64,000 bases of DNA from Tenrec ecaudatus (GCF_050624435.1 NC_134543.1:126137475-126201474); one strand, 5' to 3'; shown: positions 45,605-59,189, counted from the stretch's first letter. Program-made: numbers and translations. The notes: generated by a model from the letters alone, not told the origin.

Positions 45605-46125
45605 GTCCGTCCTGGAAGCATGAGGAGCCTTACCTAATAGTATAAATTTCCTATTCTTTGAACAGTTATTAGACAGTAGGTCATTCATGACTGTTTTTCA
45701 GGAAAATGTGCATACGCTTAATTTTTCTCATGATGTTTTATGCTTTCCAGGACTTTCCTTCTATTAATTTTGCTATTAATTTGCTTTTTTAAAAACTTTG
45801 TCCTATCCATCTTAGCCCTTCTGTCTTTTCCTCATAGATTCAACTAGCCAGTGGTGCTTCTCTACTCTAGCTTCCTGTCTTTCCTTTCTAGTGAGTTGCC
45901 TCCTCAGCTTTCTGATTACTTTGTGTGTAGGCTACAGTGCATGCAATTTGATGTGAATGATGACCGCCAGCCTGTTTTTCTGCACCTAGTTTATACATAG
46001 ACAAGGCTGTAGATTCTTTGCCTCTCATCCCTTTGTAGGCATAATTGTCCCTCTATCCACCTTCCTGCAATGTCTTCTTTCCCACTCTCTTCTCTCACTT
46101 TTTTCATATGGAAGTCTGCACCCAA
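45605..46125. other. Intron 11 stretch, nothing recognised
   Basis: No repeat or exon signal was found. TRIP4 exon 12 is not here. Confidence 0.35.
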
Positions 46126-46130
46126 TTCTT

Positions 46131-46998
46131 TATTTTTTAAAATCACTTTATTGGGGGCTCTTATAGCTCTTATTATCTATACATACATCTGTTGTGTCAA
46201 GCTCATTTGTACATGTTGCCATCATAATTTTCAAAACATTTTCTTTCTACTCGAGCCCTTGGTATGAGCTCATTTCCTACCTCTCCGCTCTTATGATCCC
46301 TTGATAATTTATAAATTATTTTTTTCATATCTTAAACCGACCACTATCTCTCTTCACCCACTTTTCTGTTGTCCATCCTCCTGGGGGAGTGTGTGATATA
46401 TCGATCATTGTGATTGGGTCCACCTTTCTCCCCTGACCTTCCCCTTACCCTCCTGGTAGTGCTACTCTCATTACTGGCCCTGAGTGTTTTATCTTTGTCC
46501 TGGACTCCCTGTGTTGCGAGGCGCTTATCTGTACCAGTGTACATGGTGTGATCTAGCCGGATTTGTAAGGTAGAATTGGGGTCATGACAGTGCGTGGGGA
46601 GGAAGCATTAAAGAACTAGAGAAAAGATTTGTGTTTTGTTGGTGCTATACTGTTCCCCTGACTGGCTCGTCTCTTCCTTGTGACCCTTCTGTAAGAGGAT
46701 GCCCAATTGTCTATAGATGGGCTTTGGGTCTCCAATCTGCTGTCCCCCTCATTCACATTGATATGATTTTTTGTTTTGGGTCTTTGATGCCTGATACCTG
46801 ATCACATCGACACCTCATGATCACACAGGCTGGTGTGCTTCTTTCATATGGGCTTTGTTGCTTCTGAGCCAGGTGACTGATTGTTTATCTTTCAAGCCTT
46901 TAAGACCCCAGACTATATCTTTTGATAGCCAGGCATCATCAGCTTTCTTCACTGCATTTGCTTATGCACCCATTTGTCTTCAGTGATCGTTTCAGGGA
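46131..46998 (-). mobile_element. HAL1-like copy, antisense, 0.87 kb
   Basis: It starts 'aaaatcactttattgggggc' and ends 'gtcttcagtgatcgtttcag'. Confidence 0.88.
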
Positions 46999-47268
46999 AA
47001 CCCTCACCTTTTATTCAGACTAAAAGTAGTAATTATCAAAATACCTTACATTGTTGTGGGCTTCAGTTTTAGAGACTTGCAATCATTTACAGATTAGTAT
47101 AACTTAAAGTATTAGCGTTTTCTCCTGGGGAGTTTGCATTCCAAAAGACAACCCTAGGTTATCTGGTAGTGAGTGGCAGATTTTGACCCAAGACCTTATT
47201 TTACTTTCTCATTTACCTATCAAGCAAACACCACCGGATACAAAGTCAAATGAGTTTAGGCTGTAGAC

Positions 47269-47392
47269 CAGTGGTTCTCAACCAAAATGACAGTTGTGAT
47301 ATAGCAACAAAAATAATTTTATGGTTGGGGATCACCACAACATGAGGAACTGTATGAAAGGGTCGCAGCATTGGGAAGGTTAAGAACCACTG
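47269..47392. mobile_element. Short hAT MITE, SPIN-like, 124 bp
   Basis: The ends are CAGTGGTTCTCAACC and GGTTAAGAACCACTG, an imperfect 15-base inverted repeat. Flanking 8-mers are ctgtagac (47261-47268) and ctctagac (47393-47400), one mismatch, with the TA centre typical of hAT target sites. Its right half ('acaaaaataattttatggttg', 'aactgtatgaaagggtcg') is shared with the 451-bp element at 11494. Confidence 0.85.
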
Positions 47393-48149
47393 CTCTAGAC
47401 TAGCTTTAGTAATTTACCTGTCTCTATTTGAAGTAGAGTTCTGTATGGTAGAACTGTGGTTTCCCAGTGGGTTATACCAGCCTCATTCTTGTTTCTGAAG
47501 AAGTGAATTCCGTTCGGTATAATAGCCCCAAACAAGCATTTCTGAAACTATACCGTGGCATAAGTATTTTCTGAAAGAAAAAAAAACAACCTTGGATGGG
47601 CAAATGCATTTGGAAAAAATTTGAATGAAACGAAGTTGAGCATGACTGTTGACTGCAGACCTTCTAGGAGTGCTTGTAATAATCAATGTTTTTCAGAACT
47701 TCTGAACACCTGTTTCCTCCCCACTCTCCATTTCTACAGTGTATTTACATCTGGCAGAAGGGGTATCCTGTGGCACATGCAATTTAGTAAGCACTGGCCT
47801 TGGCTATGATTGGCTTGCCTTTATCCTCATAGGTAAACTCACTGAATAAGAACCGTCCCGGAAATAGTACCTTGACCTGTGTCTTTCTTCTGTATCCCTT
47901 TTCCCATTTCTTATCACCTAGCTGAATTCCATTTTCTGAACGCTATTAATTTTAAAATTCTAACTGAAACTAACCTTCCAGGCGACTTAGAACACTTAAT
48001 CGCGCCAACCTGTTCCTAACTTTTTCTCTTTCTCTAAAGAAGCACAGTAATTTACTTTCTGAGCTCACATTCTTGGTCTTTCATTGATAGGTAAAAATTT
48101 ACTAAGTACACATTGTTTTTTGGCATAGTGTGATCATTAATTTCTCTTA

Positions 48150-48169
48150 ACACACACACACACACACAA
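48150..48169. repeat. (CA)n microsatellite
   Basis: Ten CA units. Confidence 0.9.
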
Positions 48170-48476
48170 AAGTTTTATTAGTGGTGGTTTTAAAATCCAG
48201 TGCACTATACTATGTAAGTGGCTTTAAAAAAATAACCTGAGCTACTCCCCCCCAAAAAAACAAACAACACTTCAACCTAGACAAGTTAGAAGTGATACAG
48301 AAAAGACTGTGGGTTCAACCCAGGCAAGAAAGGTAGATGAGAGCCTTCTAATTAAAACTTTTCTTGAATTCCGCTGGAAGGAGCCCATGCTGTTTGCCGG
48401 CATTTTATCTGCCAGCAGCAGATGTAAGCTGTCTAAAACAGCAGGGAAGTGTAGACAACAATAGTGCATCAAGGTA

Positions 48477-48578
48477 ATGTATGTACAAATGTGCTTGATA
48501 CAATTGATGTATGGATTGTTATAAGAGCTGTAAGAGCCCCCCATAAAGTAATTTACTAAAAACAAAACAAACAAAAAA
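48477..48578 (+). mobile_element. HAL1-like 3' tip, sense
   Basis: About 100 bases of family 3' end ('gagccccccataaagtaattt') with tail. tgcatcaagg is repeated on both sides. Confidence 0.85.
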
Positions 48579-49129
48579 CAATGCATCAAGGCTGTGGTTT
48601 GTAACCTCCATAGTAAGGCAGTTAAAATTTTTCTTTCTTTCTTTTTTGTTTTTTGCAAAGACGTTTTGATTGCTAAATCTACCACCATTATTAGCTGTGG
48701 TTGTGAGCAGCTCTCTACACCTAACAGATTTTCAAACAAAAAGTTGAGTTGGTGGTTTTTGGTTCTGTGTTTATACATGCTATTTTTATCCCTCCCTTCA
48801 ATAGCCAATCTGATTTGTCTGAAATCTCCAAGGTCATTAATTATTCTATTTCTTCTGAACTCAGTCCATTCCTCTCCTGCCAGCTCATTGACCCTGTAGT
48901 CCATTTGATCTTTTGGCTTTTAGAACAGCCAAGATTCTGAGTATCTTCGAGGAATTATGCAGAGGGAATCCACTTCTGAATGCCCATGTTCAGTACTTAA
49001 CATCAGCAATAGAATTTCAGTCTTCCGGTGGGAAGAGAACACTGCTCTTCCTTCGTCTGTAAAAGTAACAGACAGACCTTTAAGAAAAGTGCAGACGTTT
49101 CATATGCTGAGTCTGAGATGTGAAAAATT

Positions 49130-49297
49130 ACACAAGGGACGGGGAGGGGGGGATGCAGAACTAATACCAAGGGCTCAAGTGGAAAGCAAATGTTTTGAGA
49201 ATGATAAAGGCAACAACTGTGCTTGACACAATGTATGTATGGACTGTGATAAGAGTTGCACAAGCCCCCAATAAAATGATTTTTTAAAAAAGAATAG
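49130..49297 (+). mobile_element. HAL1-like 3' end, sense
   Basis: From 'actaataccaagggctcaag' to 'agcccccaataaaatgattt'. Confidence 0.85.
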
Positions 49298-49406
49298 AGA
49301 AAAAATAATAAAGAAGCATGATTCAACATTCAAGCCAGGCATTGGCCTTGAAGACACAAAATTTCCAAATGTTCTTTTAAACTATGTCAAAATGTCCACT
49401 CTGCTG

Positions 49407-50388
49407 CATTGGGTCTCTACTCAAGTACTCCCTCCATGCAAGAACACTTTGTTCTGTTCACCTACCGTTCTGAGATGCTCACCTTCCCAACACAATTGAT
49501 CGCTTAAGTAAAAATGGGTGCATAAGGAAATGTGGTGAAGAAAGATGATTGTGCCCAGCTATTACAAGGTATAGCATTTGGGGTCTTAAAGGCTTGAAGT
49601 TAAACAAGCAGCCATCTATCAGGGATGCAACAAAGCCCACATGGAAGAAGCTCACCAGCCGGTGTGATTATGAAATCTCAACGGGATAAGGTATCAGGAA
49701 TCAGAAGAGCCAAAACAAACAAATATATCGATGCAAATAATGGAGACCCAAAGCCCATCTGTAGACAGTTGGACACATTCCCTCAAAGAAGGGTCACAAA
49801 GAAAGAATGAAACAGTCAGGCTGCAGCATAACACTGATGGAACATACAACATTCCTCTAGTTCTTTAATGCTCACCAACCCCCACCCCCGCCAATATCAT
49901 GACCCTAGTTCTACCTTACAAATCCGGCTAGGCTGGAGCATGTACACTGGTACAGATCAGAGCTCAAACACATGGAATCTAGGACAGATAAACCCCTCAG
50001 GAATAGTGATGGGAGTAGCGATACCACAAGAGTAGGGAGAGCGGGGAGAAATGGGAAACTGACTACAATGATCAACATATAACACGACCTCCACATGAAC
50101 AATAGTAACATGGGTCAAGGGAGAAAGCAGGTTGTGTAAGAAAATAATAATAATTTATAATTTATCAGGGATCCATGAGGGTGTGAGGGTGGGGGAGGAA
50201 GGGGAAAAGAGAGGAGCTGATACCAAGGACTCAAATGGAAAGAAAATATTTTGAAAATAATGATGGCAACATATGTAAAAATGAGCTTGATAAAATTGAT
50301 GTATGGATTGTTTTTTGTTATTTTTGATGTGTGGATTGTTATAAGAGCTGGAAGAACTCCCAATAAGATGATTTATTAAGAAAGAAAG
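49407..50388 (+). mobile_element. HAL1-like copy, sense, 18-bp TSD
   Basis: It is flanked by aaaatgtccactctgctg (49389-49406) and aaaatgtccgctctgctg (50389-50406), one mismatch. It ends 'tcccaataagatgatttatt' plus A-rich tail. Near 50300 a segment with 'gatgtatggattgtt' is duplicated. Confidence 0.92.
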
Positions 50389-50701
50389 AAAATGTCCGCT
50401 CTGCTGAGGAAATCTAATTCACAGATCTCCAAATCTATTTTATGGGATTCTGAGGTACATCAAAGACTCAGCAAAGAGGGGGGAATAATATATGCATGTC
50501 AGCCAAAACCAGCCTCTCTTTAAATGCACAATTTACTTGAGTGAGACAAGGACTATATGCTTGGGGACCTCAGGAACACTAGCAGATTTACCAGAGCTGT
50601 TTGCAGCCTGAGTATCAAGTACCTACTTGAAGATGGTTTAAGGAACATCCCTGTGAAATTATTTTTTAATCTAGTAGTATTGTGCTTTCTGTTGTACTTA
50701 T

Positions 50702-51478
50702 ATATATATATATATATACATATATATTTAAAATAATGTTATTGGCGGCTCATATAACTCATCAAAATCCATACATACATCAATTGTATAAAACACATTT
50801 GTATATTTGTTGCCCTCATCATACTCAAAACATTTGCTCTCCATTTGGCATCACCTCCTCATTTTTCCCCTCCCTCCCCATTCTCCCTCCCTCATAAATC
50901 CTTGATAATTTATAAATTATTATTTTGTCATGTCTTACACTGTCCGACGTCTCCCTTCACCCACTTTTCTGTTGTCCTTCCCCTAGGGAGGAGGTTATAT
51001 GTGGATCCCTGTAATCGGTTCCCCCTTTCTAACCCACCCTTCCTCTACCCTCCTGGTATCGCCACTCTGCACTGGTTCTGAAGGGATCATGTATCCTGGA
51101 TTCCCTGTGTTTCCAGTTCCTATCTGTACCAGTGTACGTCCTCTGGTCTAGCCAGATTTGTAAGGTAGAACTGGGATCATGATAGTACGGTGGCAAGGAA
51201 ACATTTTGGACCTAGAGGAAAGTTGTATTTTTCATCATTGCTACATCGCACCCTGACTGGCTCATCTTCTCCCCTAGACCCTTCTGTAAGGGGATGTCCA
51301 TTTGCCTACAAATGGGCTTTGGGTCTCCACTCCGCACTCCCCCTCATCCACAATGATAATGATTTTTTGTTCTTTGATGCCTGATACCTAATCCCTTCCA
51401 CACTTTGTGATCACACAGGCAGATATGCTTCTTTCATGTGACTTTGTTGCTTCTGAGCTAGATGGCCACTTATTTACC
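50702..51478 (-). mobile_element. HAL1-like copy, antisense, 10-bp TSD
   Basis: It is flanked by ttgtacttat at 50692-50701 and 51479-51488. The left end is an AT-run, then 'aataatgttattggcggctc'. The right end is 'tagatggccacttatttacc'. Confidence 0.9.
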
Positions 51479-51499
51479 TTGTACTTATCTATCTTGAAG

Positions 51500-51692
51500 G
51501 GGCAAAAACAAAATGTATTGCCATGAAGTTGACTGACTCATAGTGACCCAATAGGACAGAGTAAATTTACTTTGATTTTCAGAGACTGTCAATCTTCATG
51601 GGAGCAGACTGCCTCATCTTTCTCCCTCAGAATGGCAGGTGGGTTTAAACTGTTGCAGTTTAATGTTTAATTTACTGAGCCACCACGACTTC
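51500..51692 (-). mobile_element. AfroSINE, antisense
   Basis: 'gccatgaagttgactgactc' to 'tactgagccaccacgactt'. Confidence 0.7.
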
Positions 51693-52255
51693 TTATCCTA
51701 CAGAAAGGAGGGAACTATTACTACTGTTCCATAGATTACACTAAATTCTTTAATATTTAGTTTTTCTTTTTCTTATGTACTGTTCACATAAGCTGGATTC
51801 AGAGGAGGATGTGGAATGAGGGGAGACCGTTGCTAGTGTCAGACGTATCTTGGATCAAAGCAGAGAATAACAGAAAGATGTTTCCTTGTACGTTTTGGAC
51901 CATGCAAATGCATTCACCTGTGTGGAGCCTAACAACAAGGAGAACACTTCCCTGTGCTCACGCAGGACCTGTGCATGGACCAGGGAGCAGCCGTCTGAAC
52001 TGAACAAGAAAATGCTGATGGTTTAAAAATCAGGAAGGGTTTGCTGAGGTTTGTATTCTTTCACCATACTGTCATACTTACTCAATCTGTATGCTGAGCA
52101 AATAATCCAAGAAGCTGTACTATATGAAGAAGAGCATGGGCTCAGGACTGGAGGAAGGCTTATTGACAACCTCAATATCCAGCTGACCCAAGGAGGACTT
52201 GCATTTGTGGAGGAAGATCAAGGACAATTTGCCATTCATTGTAAAGAAAAATAAA

Positions 52256-52812
52256 GCCTTGAAGCGGCGCAGCACGAGAGGAGTACTTGCGGCAGCCACC
52301 CAAGCGTCATGGCAGGACAGGCATTTCGAAAGTTTCTTCCCCTCTTTGACCAAGTCTTGGTGGAAAGGAGTGCCGCTGAAACTGTACCCAAAGGAGGTGT
52401 TACACTTCCAGAAAAATCTCAAGGAAAAATTCTGGAAGCAACAGTAGTTGCTGGGTCCTGCTCAAAAAGAAAGGCCGAAGAGATTGAACCAGTGAGTGTG
52501 AGAGTTGGAGATAAAGTTCTTCTCCCTGAATCTGGAGGCACCAAAGTAGTTCTAGGTGATGAGGCTGATGCCTTACTTCCAGATGGTGACGTTGTCGGGA
52601 AGGATGTGGACTACAGGAAACCACTGTTGAAATGGCATCAAGTGAAGCTGCCCGTTCCACTGAAGTTCTGAACTCTCGCATCATGTGAATAATCTCCAGG
52701 TCTCTCGTTTATAATAAACTCACAATATGCAGTGTCGCGGAAATTTCATTTCTTTGTTTTAAAACATTTCCAAATAAAAATATGCAGACCAGTGGTTCAA
52801 AAAAAAAAAAGC
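52256..52812 (+). pseudogene. HSPE1: Processed HSPE1 (Hsp10) retrocopy, 13-bp TSD
   Basis: HSPE1 is the mitochondrial 10-kDa co-chaperonin that caps Hsp60. The copy is intronless, with 5'UTR, coding region from ATG 52309, 3'UTR with AATAAA and a poly-A run to 52810. Perfect 13-bp copies of aaagaaaaataaa flank it (52243-52255, 52813-52825). The start MAGQAFRKFLPLFD is intact and the frame stays open for 120 codons (to 52671). The normal stop after KDVD is changed to TAC, adding 19 residues from the former 3'UTR. One codon is lost near residue 49, and several conserved residues are altered, including the end of the protein. Likely a dead retrocopy; expression cannot be judged. Confidence 0.93.
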
Positions 52813-53034
52813 AAAGAAAAATAAAATCCTCACAGCTGGGCCTATCAGTAGATAACAGGATGAACAGAAAAGATTGAAGTTGTTAAGGATTTCATCTTGC
52901 TTTGATCAATAATTAATGCTCCGGAACACAAGTTACGAAATTAAACAACATAATGCATTACACAAATCTTCTGCATAAACCTCTCTCAAACATTGGAGAG
53001 CAAGGATATCACTCTGAGGATGAAGATACACTTG

Positions 53035-53262
53035 AACCAAAACCAAAAAACAAATTCACTACCATTGACTGGATTCCAATTCATAGTGACCCTATCAGAC
53101 AGAGGAGAACTGCCCCTGTGGGTTTTTTAGAGTATAAATATTTTCAAGAGTAGAAAGCCTTATCTTTCTCCTGCAGAACAGCAGGTGAATTTTTTTTTTT
53201 GCTAACCTTACAGTTAGCAACCTAATACATAACCCACTACACCACCAGTGTTCCTAAGCCTG
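53035..53262 (-). mobile_element. AfroSINE inside BovB copy
   Basis: 'actaccattgactggattcc' to 'cactacaccaccagtgttcc'. Confidence 0.72.
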
Positions 53263-53704
53263 ATCCAAACTATATTCAATGGCTTGTCAAAGGCATGTCA
53301 AAGTTGGAATTGAGTAAGGCCAACCAAAGAAGAAGCAATGCATTTGAATTATGATCCTGGTGAAGAATATTGAAAGTACCATGGATTTCTAGAAGAACTA
53401 ACAAATCCATCTTAAAAGAAATACAGCCAGAATGGTCCTTGGAAGTGAGGATAACATGACTTGTCTCAGATACTTTGGACATGTTATCAGGAGAGCCACT
53501 CCCTGGAAAAAGATGTCATGCTTGGTAAAGTTGAGGGGCGGCGAAAAAGAGGAAGGCCCTCAATGTGATGTATTGACACTGTGGCCGAAACAATGAATTC
53601 AAACATAATATTTGTGAGGATGGGACAGGAACAGGCAGTGTTTCTTCCATTGTACATAGGGCCACTGTGACTTGCGAGCATCCAACAACCATTCACCAAT
53701 AAAT

Positions 53705-53838
53705 ATTTTAGAGCAATGAGCGCAAACATAACAATAATTATGAGGACGGCACAGGACCTGCCAGTGTTTCCATCTTTTGTACACAGGATCTCTCTGATTC
53801 AGAACAAACTCTAAAACACCTACCAACAGCAGTACAAG
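53705..53838 (+). mobile_element. BovB/RTE 3' end fragment
   Basis: 'attatgaggacggcacagga' then 'tttgtacacaggatctctct', ending 'cacctaccaacagcag', a second RTE 3' terminus right behind the first. Confidence 0.7.
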
Positions 53839-54091
53839 TGAGAAACAGTTCTAAATGCTAAGGAAGACAAAAATGTCAGTCAAGGGAGATGTGCTAGAGG
53901 CCAGCAGAAAGATCAGATATGCATGTAAACAACCAAATGCAAAATTGAAAACAAAGAGAACTGTTTTAAGAAATGCAAAGATTGTCTCTAAGGAATTTAA
54001 AGGAGGGAGAGGCTGTTTCCTGCTGGGAGGGATCACAAAAAACTTTATTAGGAAATTGGCTTTGGAACAAAGAAGAAAACCAAAGATTTAA

Positions 54092-54139
54092 GGAAGTAAT
54101 TAGTCCAAAGATTATGGAAGTAATTAGTCCAAAGATTAT
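54092..54139. repeat. Perfect 24-bp tandem duplication
   Basis: The unit ggaagtaattag/tccaaagattat occurs twice in a row (54092-54115, 54116-54139). Confidence 0.95.
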
Positions 54140-54145
54140 CACAGA

Positions 54146-54220
54146 TCCATAGCCCAAACCCCAAACCAAACTGACTGCCATTGAGTCATTCCGACTAATA
54201 GCTTGACCTTACAGCCTCCA
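54146..54220 (-). mobile_element. AfroSINE fragment, antisense
   Basis: 'aaccaaactgactgccattg' then 'agtcattccgactaatagc'. Confidence 0.6.
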
Positions 54221-54435
54221 CTAAACAGATCAGAAGGACCAGATACGTAGTACTCCACTGCCACTACTAACCACTCCAACCATCATCACAAAAATCAAAG
54301 TCAATGTCCACTCACAGATACGCTCCATAATCTCTATCCATTGAGAAAAGAGATTGGTGAAACCACTCTTTCAGCCACATAAGATGGGCTTATAAAGTGA
54401 ATAATGAAAAGCAAACAAAATAAATAATGTGAATA

Positions 54436-54575
54436 ACAAGTCCTGGTGGCATAGTGGGCTGCTAACTACAAGGTCAGCAGTTCGAAGCCATCAGCTGCTC
54501 TGTGAGAGAAAGACGAGGCTTTCTGCTTCTGGAAAGATTTACAGCCACTAAAACCCCAAAGGCTAAGAGAATTAA
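54436..54575 (+). mobile_element. AfroSINE, sense
   Basis: 'caagtcctggtggcatagtgg' then 'gctaactacaaggtcagcag', the best preserved tRNA-like head of the window. Confidence 0.8.
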
Positions 54576-54637
54576 AATAACTTGTAAAATGACAGTAAGT
54601 GGTTAGAATGGAACAATGGTTTAAACCTTCCTGCTTC

Positions 54638-54822
54638 AACCAAAAACTCCCCTGCTATGGAGTCAATTCTGACTCATGGTGACCTTGTATAGGGTTTCCC
54701 AGGGTGTAAATCTTCATGAGACCTGATAGTCTCATCCTGCTCCTGTGAAGCAGTTGGCCTGGGGGGGGGGGGGGCGGGAGGTGATTGTTTGCCTGACAGT
54801 GCTACCAGAGCTCCTGTTGTCC
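54638..54822 (-). mobile_element. AfroSINE, antisense, with poly-G run
   Basis: 'ctatggagtcaattctgact' then 'gtgtaaatcttcatgagacc'. A G-run at 54761-54772 interrupts it. Confidence 0.65.
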
Positions 54823-54944
54823 TATGTAGGTGGTAGAAAAGCTTCTTTTTTTTTTTTTTTAAGGCCTATTCCTAGGACAGGGCGTGATGTTAGCAAAAGT
54901 ACAGGGGTAAGAAGTTATGGACCTGTCTAGAGGAGTTTCTGATT

Positions 54945-55125
54945 GCTACAAACAGTTCCCTGCTTGACCATTAGCCTAATAGTCAGCAATTCAAACCCAC
55001 CCAGAGGCACCTTGGAAGTGATCTTCCAAAGGGTTTTCATCCTTGAAAACCTTATGATATAGGTCTAGTCTGCACATGTAGGGTCCCCAAGAGTTGAAGC
55101 CGACTCACAACTCACACAGCAATGG
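54945..55125 (+). mobile_element. AfroSINE, sense, degraded
   Basis: 'taatagtcagcaattcaaac' then 'ccaagagttgaagccgactc'. Confidence 0.55.
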
Positions 55126-55129
55126 AGCA

Positions 55130-55700
55130 TAACAGCGATCTGTCTCGCTCAGGGGCGAGCAGAGATGAAGAGGAACGAGCATCCACAATGAAAAGGGGCG
55201 GCAGTTGTTAGAAGTGAATGACAGTGGGCTACAGAGGGAGGACCTTTTCCTGTAGTCGGTTGTGGCATAAAGAGAGAGACGTATTGGAGGTTTGTATGTA
55301 GGAAAGAGCTTGAGTAGGCCCTTGCATGAGGAAAACCCTTTTCTATAGGACATAACTTGAATAGGCCCTTGCTTGAGGAAGAGTAGTGTGGAAAATGGAT
55401 TGAAGAGGAGTAGAAAAACTAGTGAGAAGGCAGTGCAGGGCAGAGATGTAATAAGAACCTATTCTAGTATAATAGCAGTGGGTTTGGGACAGATGCCATA
55501 AGTTCTATGTAGGTGCTCAATTGCTTAATGGGATCTCTTCATTTTGCACCTGCAAGTAGGCCAAGGCTTGGAGAAAAAGTAGTCTGCTTGACGTAAAAGG
55601 AAGCGGCTGCAGCCTGGCTATCTTGCAGTCTGTTCAAAGCTTCTTGGTTCATTATCCAATATGGTGTGAGCCAGATGGCAAATTAGTTTTATTGCTGTGA
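55130..55700. other. Intron 11 stretch, nothing recognised
   Basis: Internal near-repeats such as 'gaataggcccttgc' (55311, 55351) give a slightly duplicated look. No family was named. Confidence 0.3.
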
Positions 55701-55704
55701 ATAT

Positions 55705-55880
55705 TACATAATCATCTGTTCAACAAGTATTTCTTGACCATCTGTCATGTGCCTTGCACTGTGCTAAAGAGTAGAGATGCAGGATCTTAACAAGACATTT
55801 TATGATCTCTAGAGCATCTACTCTAGGGTCACCCCTACAGTCTACTAGGAAAGACATGGGATGGGAAGATCCAACCATAA
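55705..55880 (+). repeat. L2-like fragment
   Basis: 'tgtcatgtgccttgcactgtg' is a typical L2 sense word. Confidence 0.5.
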
Positions 55881-55959
55881 TAATTATCATCAGGAAAGGA
55901 ATAAACCAAAGATGGGATCCAACTCAACTTGACTGGTGGTGATTTGGCAAGGGCTAAGT

Positions 55960-57660
<1,701 letters not shown>

Positions 57661-58944
57661 TCTGTCACTATGCTGAGGCATGAGACTGTATGGATCATAC
57701 ATAGCGCAGTGTGGACAGCCTAGAGAAGAATAGGATTCCAGACCATCTCATTGTTGTGCTCCTGTGGAACCTATGTATGGCTCATGAGGCACTTGTGTAA
57801 ACAGAACAAGGGAATGCTGCATGGTTTAAAATCAGGAAAAGTGTGTGTCAGGATTATATCACCACATTTATTTAATCTGTATGCTGAGCAAATCCTCAGA
57901 GAAGCTGGAGTGTATGGAGAAGAGTGCTGCATCGGATTGGAGGAAGACATTGATGACCTTCAGTATGCAGGTGACACCACTTTGCTTGCTAAAAGTGAAG
58001 AGGACGTGAAGCACTTACTGACGAAGAGTTACAGCCTGCAGTATGGATTACAACTCAAAGTAAAGAAAACCAAACATCTTCCAACTGGACCTGGAGGTAA
58101 TATTATATACAGAGAAAAAACTGAAGTTGTCAAGGATTTTGCCTTGCTTGAATCCACAATCACTGCTCATGTAAAGGGCAGTCAGGAGATCAAGGGACAC
58201 ATTGTATTAGATAAATCTGCTGCTGCACAAGACCTCTTTAAAGTGTTGAAAAGCAGTTATGTTACTTTGAGGACTAAGGTGCATTTGATAAAAAAACAAA
58301 AAACCAACCCTCTGCATTTGATACCCTTCCAAGCCCCCGTGCTGCCATCAAGTTCACTCTGACTCATGGAGACCCCACAAGTCAGGGTCGAACTGCCCGG
58401 CACGGGTTCCGAGACTGTAACTCATTAGGGGAGTGGAACGCTTCATCTTTCTCCCTCAGAGCAGCTGGCGGTATTGAACTTCTGACCCAGTAGTTAGCAG
58501 GCCAAAGCGGAACCACTATGCCACCAGGTGTTTGCAGCTGCCTCAAATGCATGTGGAAGTTGGATGATGAATAAGAAAAACCAAATGAAAATGGATGCAT
58601 TTGAGCTATGATACTGGTGAAGAATCTTGAAAGTACTGTGGACTGCCAAAAGAACGAACACTTGTCCTGGAAGGATTACCGCCAGAATGCTAGAGGCAAA
58701 ATGCTAGAGATTTCATCTCATGGCCTTTGACCGAGGTTTCAGGCCCGGTCTCTGGAGAGGGACATCCTGTTTTGTAGAAGGGCAGCAAAAAAAGGCCTCT
58801 TCGTCAGACAGAGTGACACAGCGGTTGCAAGAGGGTTTGGATATAGCAACAAATACATAAATAAAGGAGCAATTAGGAGGAGTTTCATTCGGCTCCACTT
58901 TGGGTCACTCTGAGGGAGAACCTACGGTCCCTGAAAACAACAAC
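57661..58944 (+). pseudogene. BovB/RTE RT and 3' part, sense
   Basis: An open frame at 57751-58362 includes SPHLFNLYAEQILREAGVYG and DIDDLQYAGDTTLLAKSEED. The catalytic YADD is changed to YAGD (57964-57975), so one metal-binding Asp is lost. The 3' region resumes at about 58540 after an AfroSINE and ends near 58944 ('aacaacaactgagag'). It continues the inverted 5' part at its left. Confidence 0.88.
58295..58535 (-). mobile_element. AfroSINE inside BovB copy
   Basis: 'gccatcaagttcactctgac' to 'ccactatgccaccaggtgtt'. Confidence 0.75.
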
Positions 58945-59189
58945 TGAGAGAGTCTGGAACCAAATCCCAACTCATGCCATGGAGTAGATTCGAACTCACA
59001 GTGAACCTATTTGTCCTTTGAAAATGCCACCTCAGACGTCACCTTTTCTGTACGCTCTTCTTTCCTGACCACTCATTTTCTCCCTGATTCTGTGGGCTAC
59101 TATGTTCACTCTATTGTATTTTTTCCTTTTGGCGGGCTAATTCTATCTCTTCATATGTATTCCCTAAAGGTCACCCTCTACCTAGCTCA

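Larger units (their letters stand above)
51790..53690 (+). pseudogene. BovB/RTE copy, decayed, with two insertions
   Basis: The RT part reads LLNLYAEQIIQEAVLYEEEH (52075-52140), then a degenerate motif-C region where YADD should stand. The copy resumes after the HSPE1 retrocopy at 52826 and, after an AfroSINE, at about 53265. It continues with the typical 3' region including 'tttggacatgttatcaggag' to 'cattgtacatagggccactg'. All frames are broken. Confidence 0.82.

Noticed and set aside
57751-58362. 203-codon open frame as a host gene
   Set aside because: It is BovB/RTE reverse transcriptase with a damaged catalytic motif, continuous with element sequence on both sides.
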